A DNA stretch of 12,490 bases from CAWACC01 sp964390695. Lineage in GTDB: Bacteria; Chlamydiota; Chlamydiia; Chlamydiales; Parachlamydiaceae. Shown in pieces: positions 6,819 through 12,490 of the stretch (positions are counted from its first letter, which is position 1; each line of letters starts with the position of its first letter). The stretch covers positions 1 to 12,490 of the forward strand of contig CAYMKI010000094.1 of assembly GCA_964390695.1 (NCBI GenBank), written 5' to 3'. The notes under the pieces were generated by a model. The model made no database searches, had not been told where the DNA came from, and saw only the letters and a list, made by a program, of their open reading frames with translations. A program made the translations under genes and the position numbers.

Positions 6819-7453
6819 TATTGCTGCGCTTCGACGATGCCGTAATTGCCATCCTCGCGTCGATAGATGACTTTGACATTGTTGTCTTCTTCACTTTGGA
6901 AAATCATAAATGCATCTCCGGAGACATCCATCTTGAGGATCGCTTCATCCCTATTGAGCAATTTCAAGGGCCTAGACTCTGATTTAACGATTTTATGAGG
7001 ACGATATTTTTCTAAAAGCTCTCTTTCATGAGTGCTTTCGATAGCTTCATTGTAATCCAGTAACTCATCGTCTGAAAGCGGAGTATAGATATTTTCATTC
7101 ATGGCCAGTTCTTCATGGGTCGTAGATTGATGGTTTTGCATGCGGCCTTTGTGCTTGAGCAGCTGCTCTGTCAGCTTATCTACGGCTTTATCGATAGAGG
7201 CGTACATATTATCGGTGATAGCCGAAGCCTTAATTTTGATTGTATTCACCCAGCAGATGATGTCGATACGGTGCTGTAATTTTTGGATATCCATGATGAC
7301 ATTGACGTCGATGATTCGATTGGCAAACCGATCAATTTTCGAGATTTTCTCAATGGCATAATTTTTCATAGCTTCCGTTACCAATACATTACGGCCTGTG
7401 ACAGTGATATCATAAGCGCGTTCAAGTTCCATAGCTCTAGATTTTCGGCTCAT
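6818..7453 (-). CDS. hpf: Long-form ribosome hibernation promoting factor
   Basis: A 211-aa long HPF that binds the 30S decoding site in stationary or stressed cells and dimerises 70S ribosomes into 100S particles. Residues ~14-105 form the S30AE/YfiA fold (YDITVTGRNVLVTEAMKNYA, later the KIKASAITDNMYASIDKAVDKL helix). A linker of about 45 residues follows. Residues ~150-209 carry the conserved dimerisation domain (KIVKSESRPLKLLNRDEAI, then VKVIYRREDGNYGIVE). It is slightly longer than typical long HPFs. The ATG at 7453 has a strong AGGAGG 4 nt away; Met8 lacks such a site. In obligate intracellular bacteria such a factor would suit the dormant stage. The upstream leader is highly structured (7480-7557). 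Confidence 0.93.
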   Translation of the reverse strand: MSRKSRAMELERAYDITVTGRNVLVTEAMKNYAIEKISKIDRFANRIIDVNVIMDIQKLQHRIDIICWVNTIKIKASAITDNMYASIDKAVDKLTEQLLKHKGRMQNHQSTTHEELAMNENIYTPLSDDELLDYNEAIESTHERELLEKYRPHKIVKSESRPLKLLNRDEAILKMDVSGDAFMIFQSEEDNNVKVIYRREDGNYGIVEAQQ

Positions 7454-7479
7454 ATCTCCTCCTATTCGTTATAAGTTAT

Positions 7480-7557
7480 AGGCTATTGACTTGGCATCGC
7501 ATAGCCTAAGGTCTGTGCCGGTGGCAAGACCTGCAAAAATATTGCAGCCCATTAGGC
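7480..7557 (-). promoter_or_regulatory. Structured hpf leader with alternative hairpins
   Basis: Several inverted repeats are packed together 27 to 104 bp upstream of the hpf ATG. Stem P1 is 7504-7509 with 7552-7557 (GCCTAA/TTAGGC). It encloses P2 (7510-7514 with 7527-7531, continuing as TGCC/GGCA around a 3-nt loop) and P3 (7532-7536 with 7542-7546). A competing hairpin pairs 7480-7486 with 7501-7507 (AGGCTAT/ATAGCCT) and uses the same bases as one side of P1. The two folds exclude each other, as in riboswitches and attenuators, but I cannot match a known class. No clear hpf promoter was found upstream, so transcription through this region is assumed. Confidence 0.45.
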
Positions 7558-7589
7558 CGCAACATAAACACTTGTCGCTTCTGCATTAT

Positions 7590-7617
7590 TTGAAAAGACG
7601 TGGTCTTTTGGGTATAA
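7590..7617 (+). promoter_or_regulatory. Possible plus-strand promoter with palindrome in its spacer
   Basis: TTGAAA (7590-7595), a 16-bp spacer and a perfect TATAAT (7612-7617) point rightward, toward the 3' end of rlmN and antisense to it. A 7-bp palindrome AAAAGAC/GTCTTTT (7593-7599 with 7603-7609, loop GTG) fills most of the spacer. The palindrome could equally be a weak rlmN terminator on the minus strand, 65 nt past its stop. No plus-strand coding frame follows. Confidence 0.35.
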
Positions 7618-7673
7618 TTTAAAAATCTCCCAGAAGCCTCCGTTTGTTCGAGTTTTGCAATCGCCCTAGATAA

Positions 7674-8786
7674 TTAGATTATATCAATAATTTCGCTAGA
7701 CTGCAAGACCGGCAATACAGCACGTTTCTTGCGCAACTCTAAATTACCCAACTGCCCGCACCCTGCCATGATCGATCTGCCTTTGGTTAAACGCAACAGG
7801 GTATAATACCCCTTTTGTCTTAACCTCTTGGCAAAAGCTTCAATCACAGAAGACTCTGAGGGCTGATAACGGTCCCGACTTTGCGGATTATAAGGAATTA
7901 AATTGATTTTGACATCAAGATTTTGCAAGTAGTCTGCCAAAAGATCGGCATGCTCAAGCGAATCATTCATATCTTTGATTAAAACATAGGCTGCCAAAAT
8001 TTGCCTGGAAGTTTTTTGGCAGTAGTTGAACATAGCCTGATATAAGTCATGCATGTTGTGCTTGCGGTTGACCGGCATGAGCTTATTTCTCAGTTCGTCA
8101 GTAGGTGCATTAATAGATACAGCTAAGTTAGGCATATCTGCGCCGGCCTCGGCCAGGCGATAGATCCCATCTAAGCACCCGCTGGTGGAAATGGTCACAT
8201 GTTTTCGTCCAAAACCCAGGCCCTTGGGATCCATCAATAGCGATACAGCCTTGATTACCTCGTCGTAGTTATCGAAAGGCTCACCCATGCCCATAAAGAC
8301 AATATTGCGAAAAGAAAATTTTAGCAGGTGCCTGGCAGCGAATACCTGTCCGATAATTTCTTCGGCGCTCAGATTTCGCAATAATCCCATGCGGCCGGTT
8401 TCGCAAAAGGCACAACCCATGCGGCAGCCAACCTGAGAGGATATGCATAAGGTGCCTCCCGACTGCATGGGAATAAGCACAGATTCCACTTCCAGGTTGT
8501 CTATTGTTTTGAGCAGAAATTTCGAGGTTTCCCCTTCAAGACGTGTCTTTGAGATGTTCAGATCAGGCCACTCGGTATGGCTGATAATCTCTTCCAAAAG
8601 CATGGGACAATTCTTAAAGGCGGGATGATCGTGCAGAACAGCCCCTTTTCGAAGAAAATTTTCATATACCAACACAGCATGTTGTTTACCGCGACCTAAT
8701 ACATTGTATAAGGCTTCAGAATAACTGGCGGAAGTATGGGATAAGATAGGGATTTTGATTGGCACACTAGTCACGCAAGATAACAT
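7674..8786 (-). CDS. rlmN: 23S rRNA/tRNA adenine-C2 methyltransferase RlmN
   Basis: A 370-aa radical-SAM enzyme that makes 2-methyladenosine at 23S A2503 and, in known homologues, at A37 of some tRNAs. Motifs are CRMGCAFCETG (Cys121, Cys125, Cys128, the CX3CX2C iron-sulphur site), FMGMGEPFDNYDEV (SAM binding, ~164-177), VTISTSGC, the SINAPTDELRNKLMPVNRK stretch and GCGQL, whose Cys343 corresponds to the methyl-carrying cysteine. The ATG at 8786 is the first possible start and touches the 3' end of the tRNA. It has no Shine-Dalgarno sequence of its own. GTG codons 5 and 8 are alternative starts, also without one. The gene is probably co-transcribed with the tRNA. The CETG version after the third cysteine fits chlamydial-type paralogues rather than the E. 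coli CSTA form. Confidence 0.92.
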   Translation of the reverse strand: MLSCVTSVPIKIPILSHTSASYSEALYNVLGRGKQHAVLVYENFLRKGAVLHDHPAFKNCPMLLEEIISHTEWPDLNISKTRLEGETSKFLLKTIDNLEVESVLIPMQSGGTLCISSQVGCRMGCAFCETGRMGLLRNLSAEEIIGQVFAARHLLKFSFRNIVFMGMGEPFDNYDEVIKAVSLLMDPKGLGFGRKHVTISTSGCLDGIYRLAEAGADMPNLAVSINAPTDELRNKLMPVNRKHNMHDLYQAMFNYCQKTSRQILAAYVLIKDMNDSLEHADLLADYLQNLDVKINLIPYNPQSRDRYQPSESSVIEAFAKRLRQKGYYTLLRLTKGRSIMAGCGQLGNLELRKKRAVLPVLQSSEIIDII

Positions 8787-8859
8787 CGCACCGAAGAGGG
8801 CTCGAACCTCTAACCACCCGGTTCGAAGCCGGGTACTCTATCCATTGAGCTATCGGTGC
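8787..8859 (-). tRNA. tRNA-Arg (anticodon UCG)
   Basis: 73 nt with a full cloverleaf on the minus strand: acceptor stem GCACCGA/TCGGTGC, D arm GCTC/GAGT, anticodon stem CCCGG/CCGGG with loop CTTCGAA (anticodon TCG, reading CGA), a TGGTT variable region, T arm AGAGG/CCTCT with loop TTCGAGC, and G discriminator. The 3' CCA is not encoded (ATG follows), so CCA must be added enzymatically. A37 is present, the base RlmN methylates in some tRNAs. Confidence 0.97.
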
Positions 8860-8883
8860 ATAATCTTTAATTTGTAGAAGACA

Positions 8884-8912
8884 ATCTTAATCTAAATCGG
8901 TTAAACTTTCAA
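8884..8912 (-). promoter_or_regulatory. Promoter of tRNA-Arg/rlmN
   Basis: Minus-strand TTGAAA (8912-8907), exactly 17 bp, then TAAGAT (8889-8884). The start would fall near 8877, leaving about 18 nt before the mature tRNA. No further promoter can lie between the tRNA and rlmN because they abut. Confidence 0.6.
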
Positions 8913-8944
8913 GAGAATCTATCCATAAACCGGAAAAAAAATTC

Positions 8945-9628
8945 ATGTCTTTATTTTTGACCGAAGGAATTGTCACACATGTCATTAAGTATCAGGAACA
9001 TGATCAAATCCTCACCGTTTTTACGCCTGATCTTGGTGTGATTAAAGTTTTTGCCTCCGGCTCCACGCTGGGCAAAAGTCAATTGCGCGGCACTCATCTG
9101 GGTTTAACCCGAGTCGAAGTAGTTTGCAGCGAAGGAAAAAGCGACCTGTATAAATGCCGGGAGATCTCGTTGCTCAATGCCTATTTACACCTTAGACAAA
9201 ACGCCTCGATTTTAAATGCTGCGTTAGAAATGACCAAGGCGATCGCCCATTCACAATTCCCGCATAAGCCCGCTGCGGAGTTATTCCGATTATTTGCTTA
9301 TTATTTAGACAAATTGAAAGGCTGTGAATACCCTGAAACTTTGCAAGCCAGTTTTCTGATGAAAATCCTGAAGCATGAAGGTCTTCTTCAGATTAATTTT
9401 GCATGTTCAAATTGCCAAACATCTATAAAAGAGATGCTTCTTTATGAGGGGGAATGTTATTGCCGTCAACATGCTCCTGCATCCTCGCTGGAGTTCAACG
9501 AAGAGCAATCCTTAGTGTTATATCTAATCACACACACAAGGCGAATTCAGGAGCTGTTGACGTTGAGTTTAGACCAGGCTCTTCAAGAAAACATCTCAAC
9601 TGTTTTTCAAGCGGCCTTTTTCAGATAG
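8945..9628 (+). CDS. recO: DNA repair protein RecO
   Basis: A 227-aa RecO, the mediator that displaces SSB and, with RecR, loads RecA in RecFOR repair. The N-terminus has the OB-fold pattern (EGIVTHVIKYQEHDQILTVF, then DLGVIKVFASG). The middle is helical. Near residues 154-176 there is a zinc-binding cluster CSNC...CYCRQH (Cys154, Cys157, Cys171, Cys173, His176 as candidate ligands). The length is normal for the family. The ATG follows an A-rich stretch with only a weak GGAA. It is divergent from the tRNA-Arg/rlmN unit. Confidence 0.9.
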   Translation: MSLFLTEGIVTHVIKYQEHDQILTVFTPDLGVIKVFASGSTLGKSQLRGTHLGLTRVEVVCSEGKSDLYKCREISLLNAYLHLRQNASILNAALEMTKAIAHSQFPHKPAAELFRLFAYYLDKLKGCEYPETLQASFLMKILKHEGLLQINFACSNCQTSIKEMLLYEGECYCRQHAPASSLEFNEEQSLVLYLITHTRRIQELLTLSLDQALQENISTVFQAAFFR

Positions 9629-9658
9629 ATAACTCTTACGAGCTATCCAATTACTTCT

Positions 9659-9850
9659 TTATTCAAATGAAACTAATTCTTCGTTTCCTACATCTTCATC
9701 AGCCATGGAAGACGAGCTGAATTCAAACGGTTCACCACCCTCGATGTAATATTCACCAGGTTCTTGTGAAAATCTATTATAATGCGAATAACAACCTACA
9801 CATGTAGTTAAAACAACTAAGCAACAAGCTAATAAAGAATATTTATTCAT
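9659..9850 (-). CDS. Small putative lipoprotein
   Basis: A 63-aa protein with a short basic start (MNKY), a hydrophobic core (SLLACCLVVLTTCV) and a cysteine at 20 preceded by VG. This is a usable but atypical lipobox, with Cys rather than Leu at -3. The mature part is about 44 residues, acidic and polar, ending in an EEL.SFE tail. GGGAG stands about 6 nt before the ATG, and a good promoter lies upstream, which supports a real gene despite the small size. It converges on recO with 30 bp between stop codons. Its function is unknown; it may be a lineage-specific envelope lipoprotein. Confidence 0.7.
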   Translation of the reverse strand: MNKYSLLACCLVVLTTCVGCYSHYNRFSQEPGEYYIEGGEPFEFSSSSMADEDVGNEELVSFE

Positions 9851-9875
9851 AAAAACTCCCGTTAATAATTTATTT

Positions 9876-9904
9876 ATTATGCCACAAAATAAATATTGTG
9901 TAAA
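9876..9904 (-). promoter_or_regulatory. Promoter of the small lipoprotein, with operator-like palindrome
   Basis: Minus-strand TTTACA (9904-9899), 17 bp, CATAAT (9881-9876); the start would be about 9869. The spacer is filled by an 18-bp imperfect palindrome (9883-9900, CACAA...TTGTG, seven of nine pairs match), placed where a regulator could block the promoter. Confidence 0.55.
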
Positions 9905-10027
9905 TTAAAAAAAACAACAAAAAAAACATCAACTTTATTTGATAACAACGCCCATCAATATTACCCACAACAATAAGCGATAAATATAGACTTATATTCA
10001 GCAATTCACGCAAAAACATAAATACAA

Positions 10028-10126
10028 CAGGATATGCAGGATAGACAGGATAACAAAAATAAAATTCACTCGATTCTCGCGTGAAAACAAATATATCCTT
10101 TTATCCTGCTTATTTTGTTCATCCTG
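10028..10126. repeat. Inverted array of CAGGAT words
   Basis: Three CAGGAT words at a 9-bp period (10028, 10037, 10046) face inverted ATCCT(G) words (10095, 10103, 10121), about 45 bp apart, with CTCGATTCTCGCGTG in the centre. The whole could fold into a long imperfect hairpin. No transposase gene or target duplication is visible. It resembles dispersed short palindromic intergenic repeats; only one copy lies in this window. Confidence 0.6.
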
Positions 10127-10188
10127 TTTTTCATGTTTAAGCGTTTTTCGAAAGCATGTTATTTTTCTAACGGAAACTCTTGATTTAT

Positions 10189-10203
10189 ATTCATATAATG
10201 AAT
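10189..10203 (+). promoter_or_regulatory. Candidate -10 inside a palindrome, upstream of the 507-aa gene
   Basis: TATAAT (10194-10199) sits within a 15-bp palindrome ATTCAT/ATA/ATGAAT, about 50 bp before the ATG. No good -35 is found at normal spacing, so either a regulator-dependent promoter or chance in AT-rich DNA is possible. Confidence 0.3.
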
Positions 10204-10250
10204 AAAAATATTGAAAATCAATTTAAAAAAATTAAACTTAATAAATCTAT

Positions 10251-11774
10251 ATGAATACAGAATATAATCATTACATCAATTCGCTTTTCAATTTTGAAGG
10301 CTATGTAGAATCTTTAGCAAAATTGGTAAAGGACCCTAAGGAACTCACACCAGAACGCAAGTCTATTAAATCACAGAAATTATTATCGCAAATTTGGGCA
10401 GTCCATGCTCCCAAATTGATTATCAACTCAACTGATAGTGGATTCATAGCCGATGTTAAAGAGCAAGTTGAGAAGATCTCGCTGGTGAAACCAGGTAGAA
10501 AGCTACTTAAACAAATTCTCAAAGAAAACTCTGCCGTCACCATCGAGTCGGATAACAACATGGCTTTCTTTAATAGAAGCAAAAACACCATCGGTCTAAA
10601 TAAGGATCAGTTTTCATTCTATTTCACGCTAGACTCCACAAATAATATATGTCTTATCCAACACCCAAGAGAATCCACTTTATTTCATGAGCTGTCACAC
10701 AAAATCCATCCAAATGAAGGAGCGGACTCAAGAAAACTTTGTCCAAGCCCTATTCCACACATGGACAATTTAGAAGAACAATGGGCTGTAACCGGCATCC
10801 GACCTTTGGATGATCAACTCGATCCTATCTCTGAAAACGCTTATTTGTTAGCTCTTAATTACCCCTGTAGAATTTCACATAGAGGCTTTCTGCTACCCTG
10901 TGGTTCTGTATTAACTCACCTTGACCAATTATTAGCCTATGCGGATATTGATATTCAGGAAGTGAAAAAATTTGTCAAAATACAGAACTTGAAATTAAAC
11001 GAAAAGTCTCTTTGTCATAAAAAAGTTCTTGAAGATAGCTCGGATAAGTATTCAAGTTCTAAGCTTGAGGCTTTCAATAAACAGCTATATCCCCTTACAG
11101 CAGCCTGTTATTTTGGAAACAAAGACCTTGTCAATTTTTTTACTGAAGAGCAAAAAGTGCATCTTGAGAATGACGATGATATGGGAGGCCCGCTCAACGC
11201 CTGTTTTTCCACAAATGAATTGGAGTTGGCTCTAGAAATAATTAGACGATTTAACATCTCTTCCGATGATGTCGTAAAATCCTTGGTAATGAACTTTAAG
11301 GAAAAAAACTCTTTAAAATATAATGACAAGTCCTTTTCAAGCATTTTGTCTCTTTTGAAGCCAAGCGATAAATTTGTTTTATTCAAATCCTTGATTACTC
11401 AATCTGATTCGACGCATATTCTCAAGATCCTATTAAAAAATTGTCAAGGAAATGAAAGAGACGCTCATAATGACACAATATTAACACTCACCATAAAATT
11501 CTTTATACAAGTCAAGAACAAACCCCTGCCATACAAATATGCTTTGTTATTCTATGACATACTGAAGTTACCCTTGCTCAAGGAAAGTCTGCAAATCACG
11601 AATTCTGATAACAAAGATGCTCTAAGCTTGGCTTTAGAGAGCGGCAACATCTGGCTCATCGAACAGGTAAAAGGTATTGAATCTAATCTAGTACAAAGTG
11701 AAGAACCTGACAATGTAAATTTTCATGGTCTTATTTCCAACGAAAATTGGTTTGACTCCCTTTTTGAATATTAA
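10251..11774 (+). CDS. M91/NleD-like metalloprotease with ankyrin-like C-terminus, candidate effector
   Basis: A 507-aa protein. The N-terminal ~75 residues are helical and unassigned. Residues ~80-185 match the pattern of peptidase family M91 (NleD/XopG/HopH1 effectors): GRKLLKQIL and VTIE, IGLN, a short segment with Pro and Arg (QHPRES), the zinc site HELSH (His146, Glu147, His150) and EEQWAVTG (175-182), the usual downstream EE..tvG block. Residues ~275-490 are helical pairs reminiscent of degenerate ankyrin repeats (LYPLTAACYFGNKDLVNFF, later ALSLALESGNIWLIEQV). NleD cleaves host JNK and p38; the substrate here is unknown. No Sec signal is visible, fitting type III secretion (inference). 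No clear ribosome binding site precedes the ATG, and base composition is more AT-rich than hpf or capA. The M91 call rests on motifs alone. Confidence 0.75.
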   Translation: MNTEYNHYINSLFNFEGYVESLAKLVKDPKELTPERKSIKSQKLLSQIWAVHAPKLIINSTDSGFIADVKEQVEKISLVKPGRKLLKQILKENSAVTIESDNNMAFFNRSKNTIGLNKDQFSFYFTLDSTNNICLIQHPRESTLFHELSHKIHPNEGADSRKLCPSPIPHMDNLEEQWAVTGIRPLDDQLDPISENAYLLALNYPCRISHRGFLLPCGSVLTHLDQLLAYADIDIQEVKKFVKIQNLKLNEKSLCHKKVLEDSSDKYSSSKLEAFNKQLYPLTAACYFGNKDLVNFFTEEQKVHLENDDDMGGPLNACFSTNELELALEIIRRFNISSDDVVKSLVMNFKEKNSLKYNDKSFSSILSLLKPSDKFVLFKSLITQSDSTHILKILLKNCQGNERDAHNDTILTLTIKFFIQVKNKPLPYKYALLFYDILKLPLLKESLQITNSDNKDALSLALESGNIWLIEQVKGIESNLVQSEEPDNVNFHGLISNENWFDSLFEY

Positions 11775-11798
11775 CCTTATCATTTTAATAAAATTTCA

Positions 11799-11827
11799 AA
11801 GACAAAATATTCAAATTCTGATATAAT
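11799..11827 (+). promoter_or_regulatory. Promoter of the proline-rich repeat protein
   Basis: AAGACA (11799-11804), 17 bp, perfect TATAAT (11822-11827). The start would be near 11834, leaving a leader of under 30 nt that is almost entirely the hairpin at 11841-11853. Confidence 0.45.
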
Positions 11828-11840
11828 AACTATCTACAAA

Positions 11841-11860
11841 CCAATATAATTGGGTTTTTT
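11841..11860 (+). terminator. Hairpin plus T-run just before an ATG
   Basis: CCAAT/ATTGG with a 3-nt loop is followed by G and six T, ending one base before the ATG at 11862. It may end transcription of the 507-aa gene, or act as a leader attenuator for the next gene. The stem is only 5 bp. Confidence 0.4.
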
Positions 11861-11861
11861 C

Positions 11862-12490
11862 ATGAATAAAACGTCTGAATTTGATTTAAATCTCAACAAT
11901 TTTTTTTCTCATCTCTACTTCAAACCTGAGGCAGCAAGGATACAAGATCAAAACAGATCAAGAAATATCACAATCCTCACCGGTGTATTTTCATTAGGTG
12001 TTATACCTCTAATCGTAGGTCTCGGTTGGACGATCCGCTGGGCCTTAAACAATATATCATCTTGTTTGACTAAAAAAAATATTTCTCGTGTAAATGAAAG
12101 CATACCGCATGTTAAAACCGCCTCGGACATTTATAAATTCCAGGTTCAAAAAAAAGAACCAGAATTACCCATCAAGCAAAATCGAACCCCAGCTTTTTTA
12201 GAGGAAGAAAAACCTCCCCGCGAATTTCCCATCACCCCCTTTCTCCCTAAGACAGACACCCCCTCTCGCGAATTTCCCAGCACCCCCTCTCTCCCTAAGA
12301 CAGACGCCCCCTCTCGCGAATTTCCTGTCACTCCTTCTATCCCTAAGACAGACACCCCCTCTCGCGAATTTCCCAGCACCCCCTCTCTCCCTAAGACAGA
12401 CGCCCCCTCTCGCGAATTTCCTGTCACTCCTTCTATCCCTAAGACAGACACCCCCTCTCGCGAATTTCCCAGCACCCCCTCTCTCCCTAA
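11862..12490 (+). CDS. Membrane protein with proline-rich tandem repeats (partial, open at the window end)
   Basis: An open frame from ATG 11862 to the window edge, 209 codons without a stop. A soluble start (1-35) contains FDLNLNNFFSHLYF. A hydrophobic stretch at ~36-62 (ITILTGVFSLGVIPLIVGLG and on) could be one long or two short membrane segments. A polar linker follows. From residue 118, 16-residue units run to the end, alternating between PSREFPSTPSLPKTDA and PSREFPVTPSIPKTDT. The Pro-x-x-Pro-rich, Ser/Thr-rich repeats suggest an extended domain that could bind SH3-like or other host partners, as in some chlamydial secreted proteins; that is inference. A promoter precedes it; the ribosome site is weak. 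The neighbour is a candidate effector. Confidence 0.8.
   Translation, partial: MNKTSEFDLNLNNFFSHLYFKPEAARIQDQNRSRNITILTGVFSLGVIPLIVGLGWTIRWALNNISSCLTKKNISRVNESIPHVKTASDIYKFQVQKKEPELPIKQNRTPAFLEEEKPPREFPITPFLPKTDTPSREFPSTPSLPKTDAPSREFPVTPSIPKTDTPSREFPSTPSLPKTDAPSREFPVTPSIPKTDTPSREFPSTPSLP
12213..12490 (+). repeat. 48-bp repeats arranged as a perfect 96-bp higher-order repeat
   Basis: The first 48-bp unit (12213-12260) is diverged. From 12261 two unit types alternate, giving a 96-bp period that is identical at every base I compared (12261, 12357, 12453). The array is cut by the window edge. Near-perfect identity implies recent expansion by unequal recombination or slippage. Confidence 0.93.

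Larger units (their letters stand above)
9905..10250. other. AT-rich non-coding stretch
   Basis: About 345 bp without a supported gene on either strand. It separates recO and the lipoprotein from the effector-like island and holds the CAGGAT inverted array (10028-10126) and a -10 candidate near 10194. I see nothing else in it. Confidence 0.7.

Noticed and set aside
10028..10126. Terminal inverted repeats of an insertion sequence
   Set aside because: No transposase frame between or beside the words and no target-site duplication; the words are internal multiples rather than ends.
12146..12475. Minus-strand frame of glycine/serine-rich repeats (GNSREG units)
   Set aside because: It is the antisense shadow of the proline-rich array; the plus frame has a proper start, promoter and membrane segment.

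Overview
The window is about 12.5 kb of moderately AT-rich bacterial DNA. I read it as chromosome from an amoeba-associated Chlamydiota, Parachlamydiaceae-like. This is an inference from gene style: a chlamydial-type RlmN, an orphan HsdR-N-terminal protein next to a long-form HPF, and large repeat-rich secreted-looking proteins. No rRNA or species marker is present, so the assignment is only moderately secure.

Layout. Positions 1-4430 hold two tandem minus-strand paralogues built on a 35-residue (105-bp) helical repeat. The left copy runs off the window and is interrupted by exactly 100 N. The right copy (798-4241) is complete at 1147 aa. The flanks of the N block match the right copy so closely that the true missing sequence is probably about 435 bp. 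A short degenerate reading frame (4416-4634) follows. Positions 4719-6340 carry a plus-strand pair with overlapping ends: an alpha/beta hydrolase and a CapA-type metallophosphatase. They converge on a minus-strand pair (7453 to 6345): long-form ribosome hibernation factor hpf, translationally coupled to a small HsdR-N/PD-(D/E)XK-like protein. hpf is preceded by an intergenic stretch rich in hairpins, two of which are mutually exclusive.

Positions 7674-8859 hold rlmN and a tRNA-Arg(UCG) gene on the minus strand. The rlmN start codon begins on the base immediately after the tRNA discriminator base, and one promoter precedes the tRNA. recO (8945-9628) is divergent from them, and a small lipoprotein gene (9850-9659) converges on recO.

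Positions 9905-10250 are non-coding and carry an inverted array of CAGGAT words. The right end (10251-12490) looks like a host-interaction island. It contains a 507-aa protein with an M91/NleD-like HELSH metalloprotease region followed by ankyrin-like helices, then an open-ended protein with one or two membrane segments and a perfect 96-bp higher-order proline-rich repeat running off the window edge.

The core genes (hpf, rlmN, tRNA-Arg, recO) concern ribosome and tRNA maintenance and DNA repair. The accessory parts on both sides are repeat-driven and probably fast evolving. The most novel-looking items are the M91-ankyrin candidate effector, the paralogous 35-residue-repeat proteins with an unrecognised C-terminal domain, the tRNA/rlmN junction that would yield a leaderless mRNA, and the structured hpf leader.
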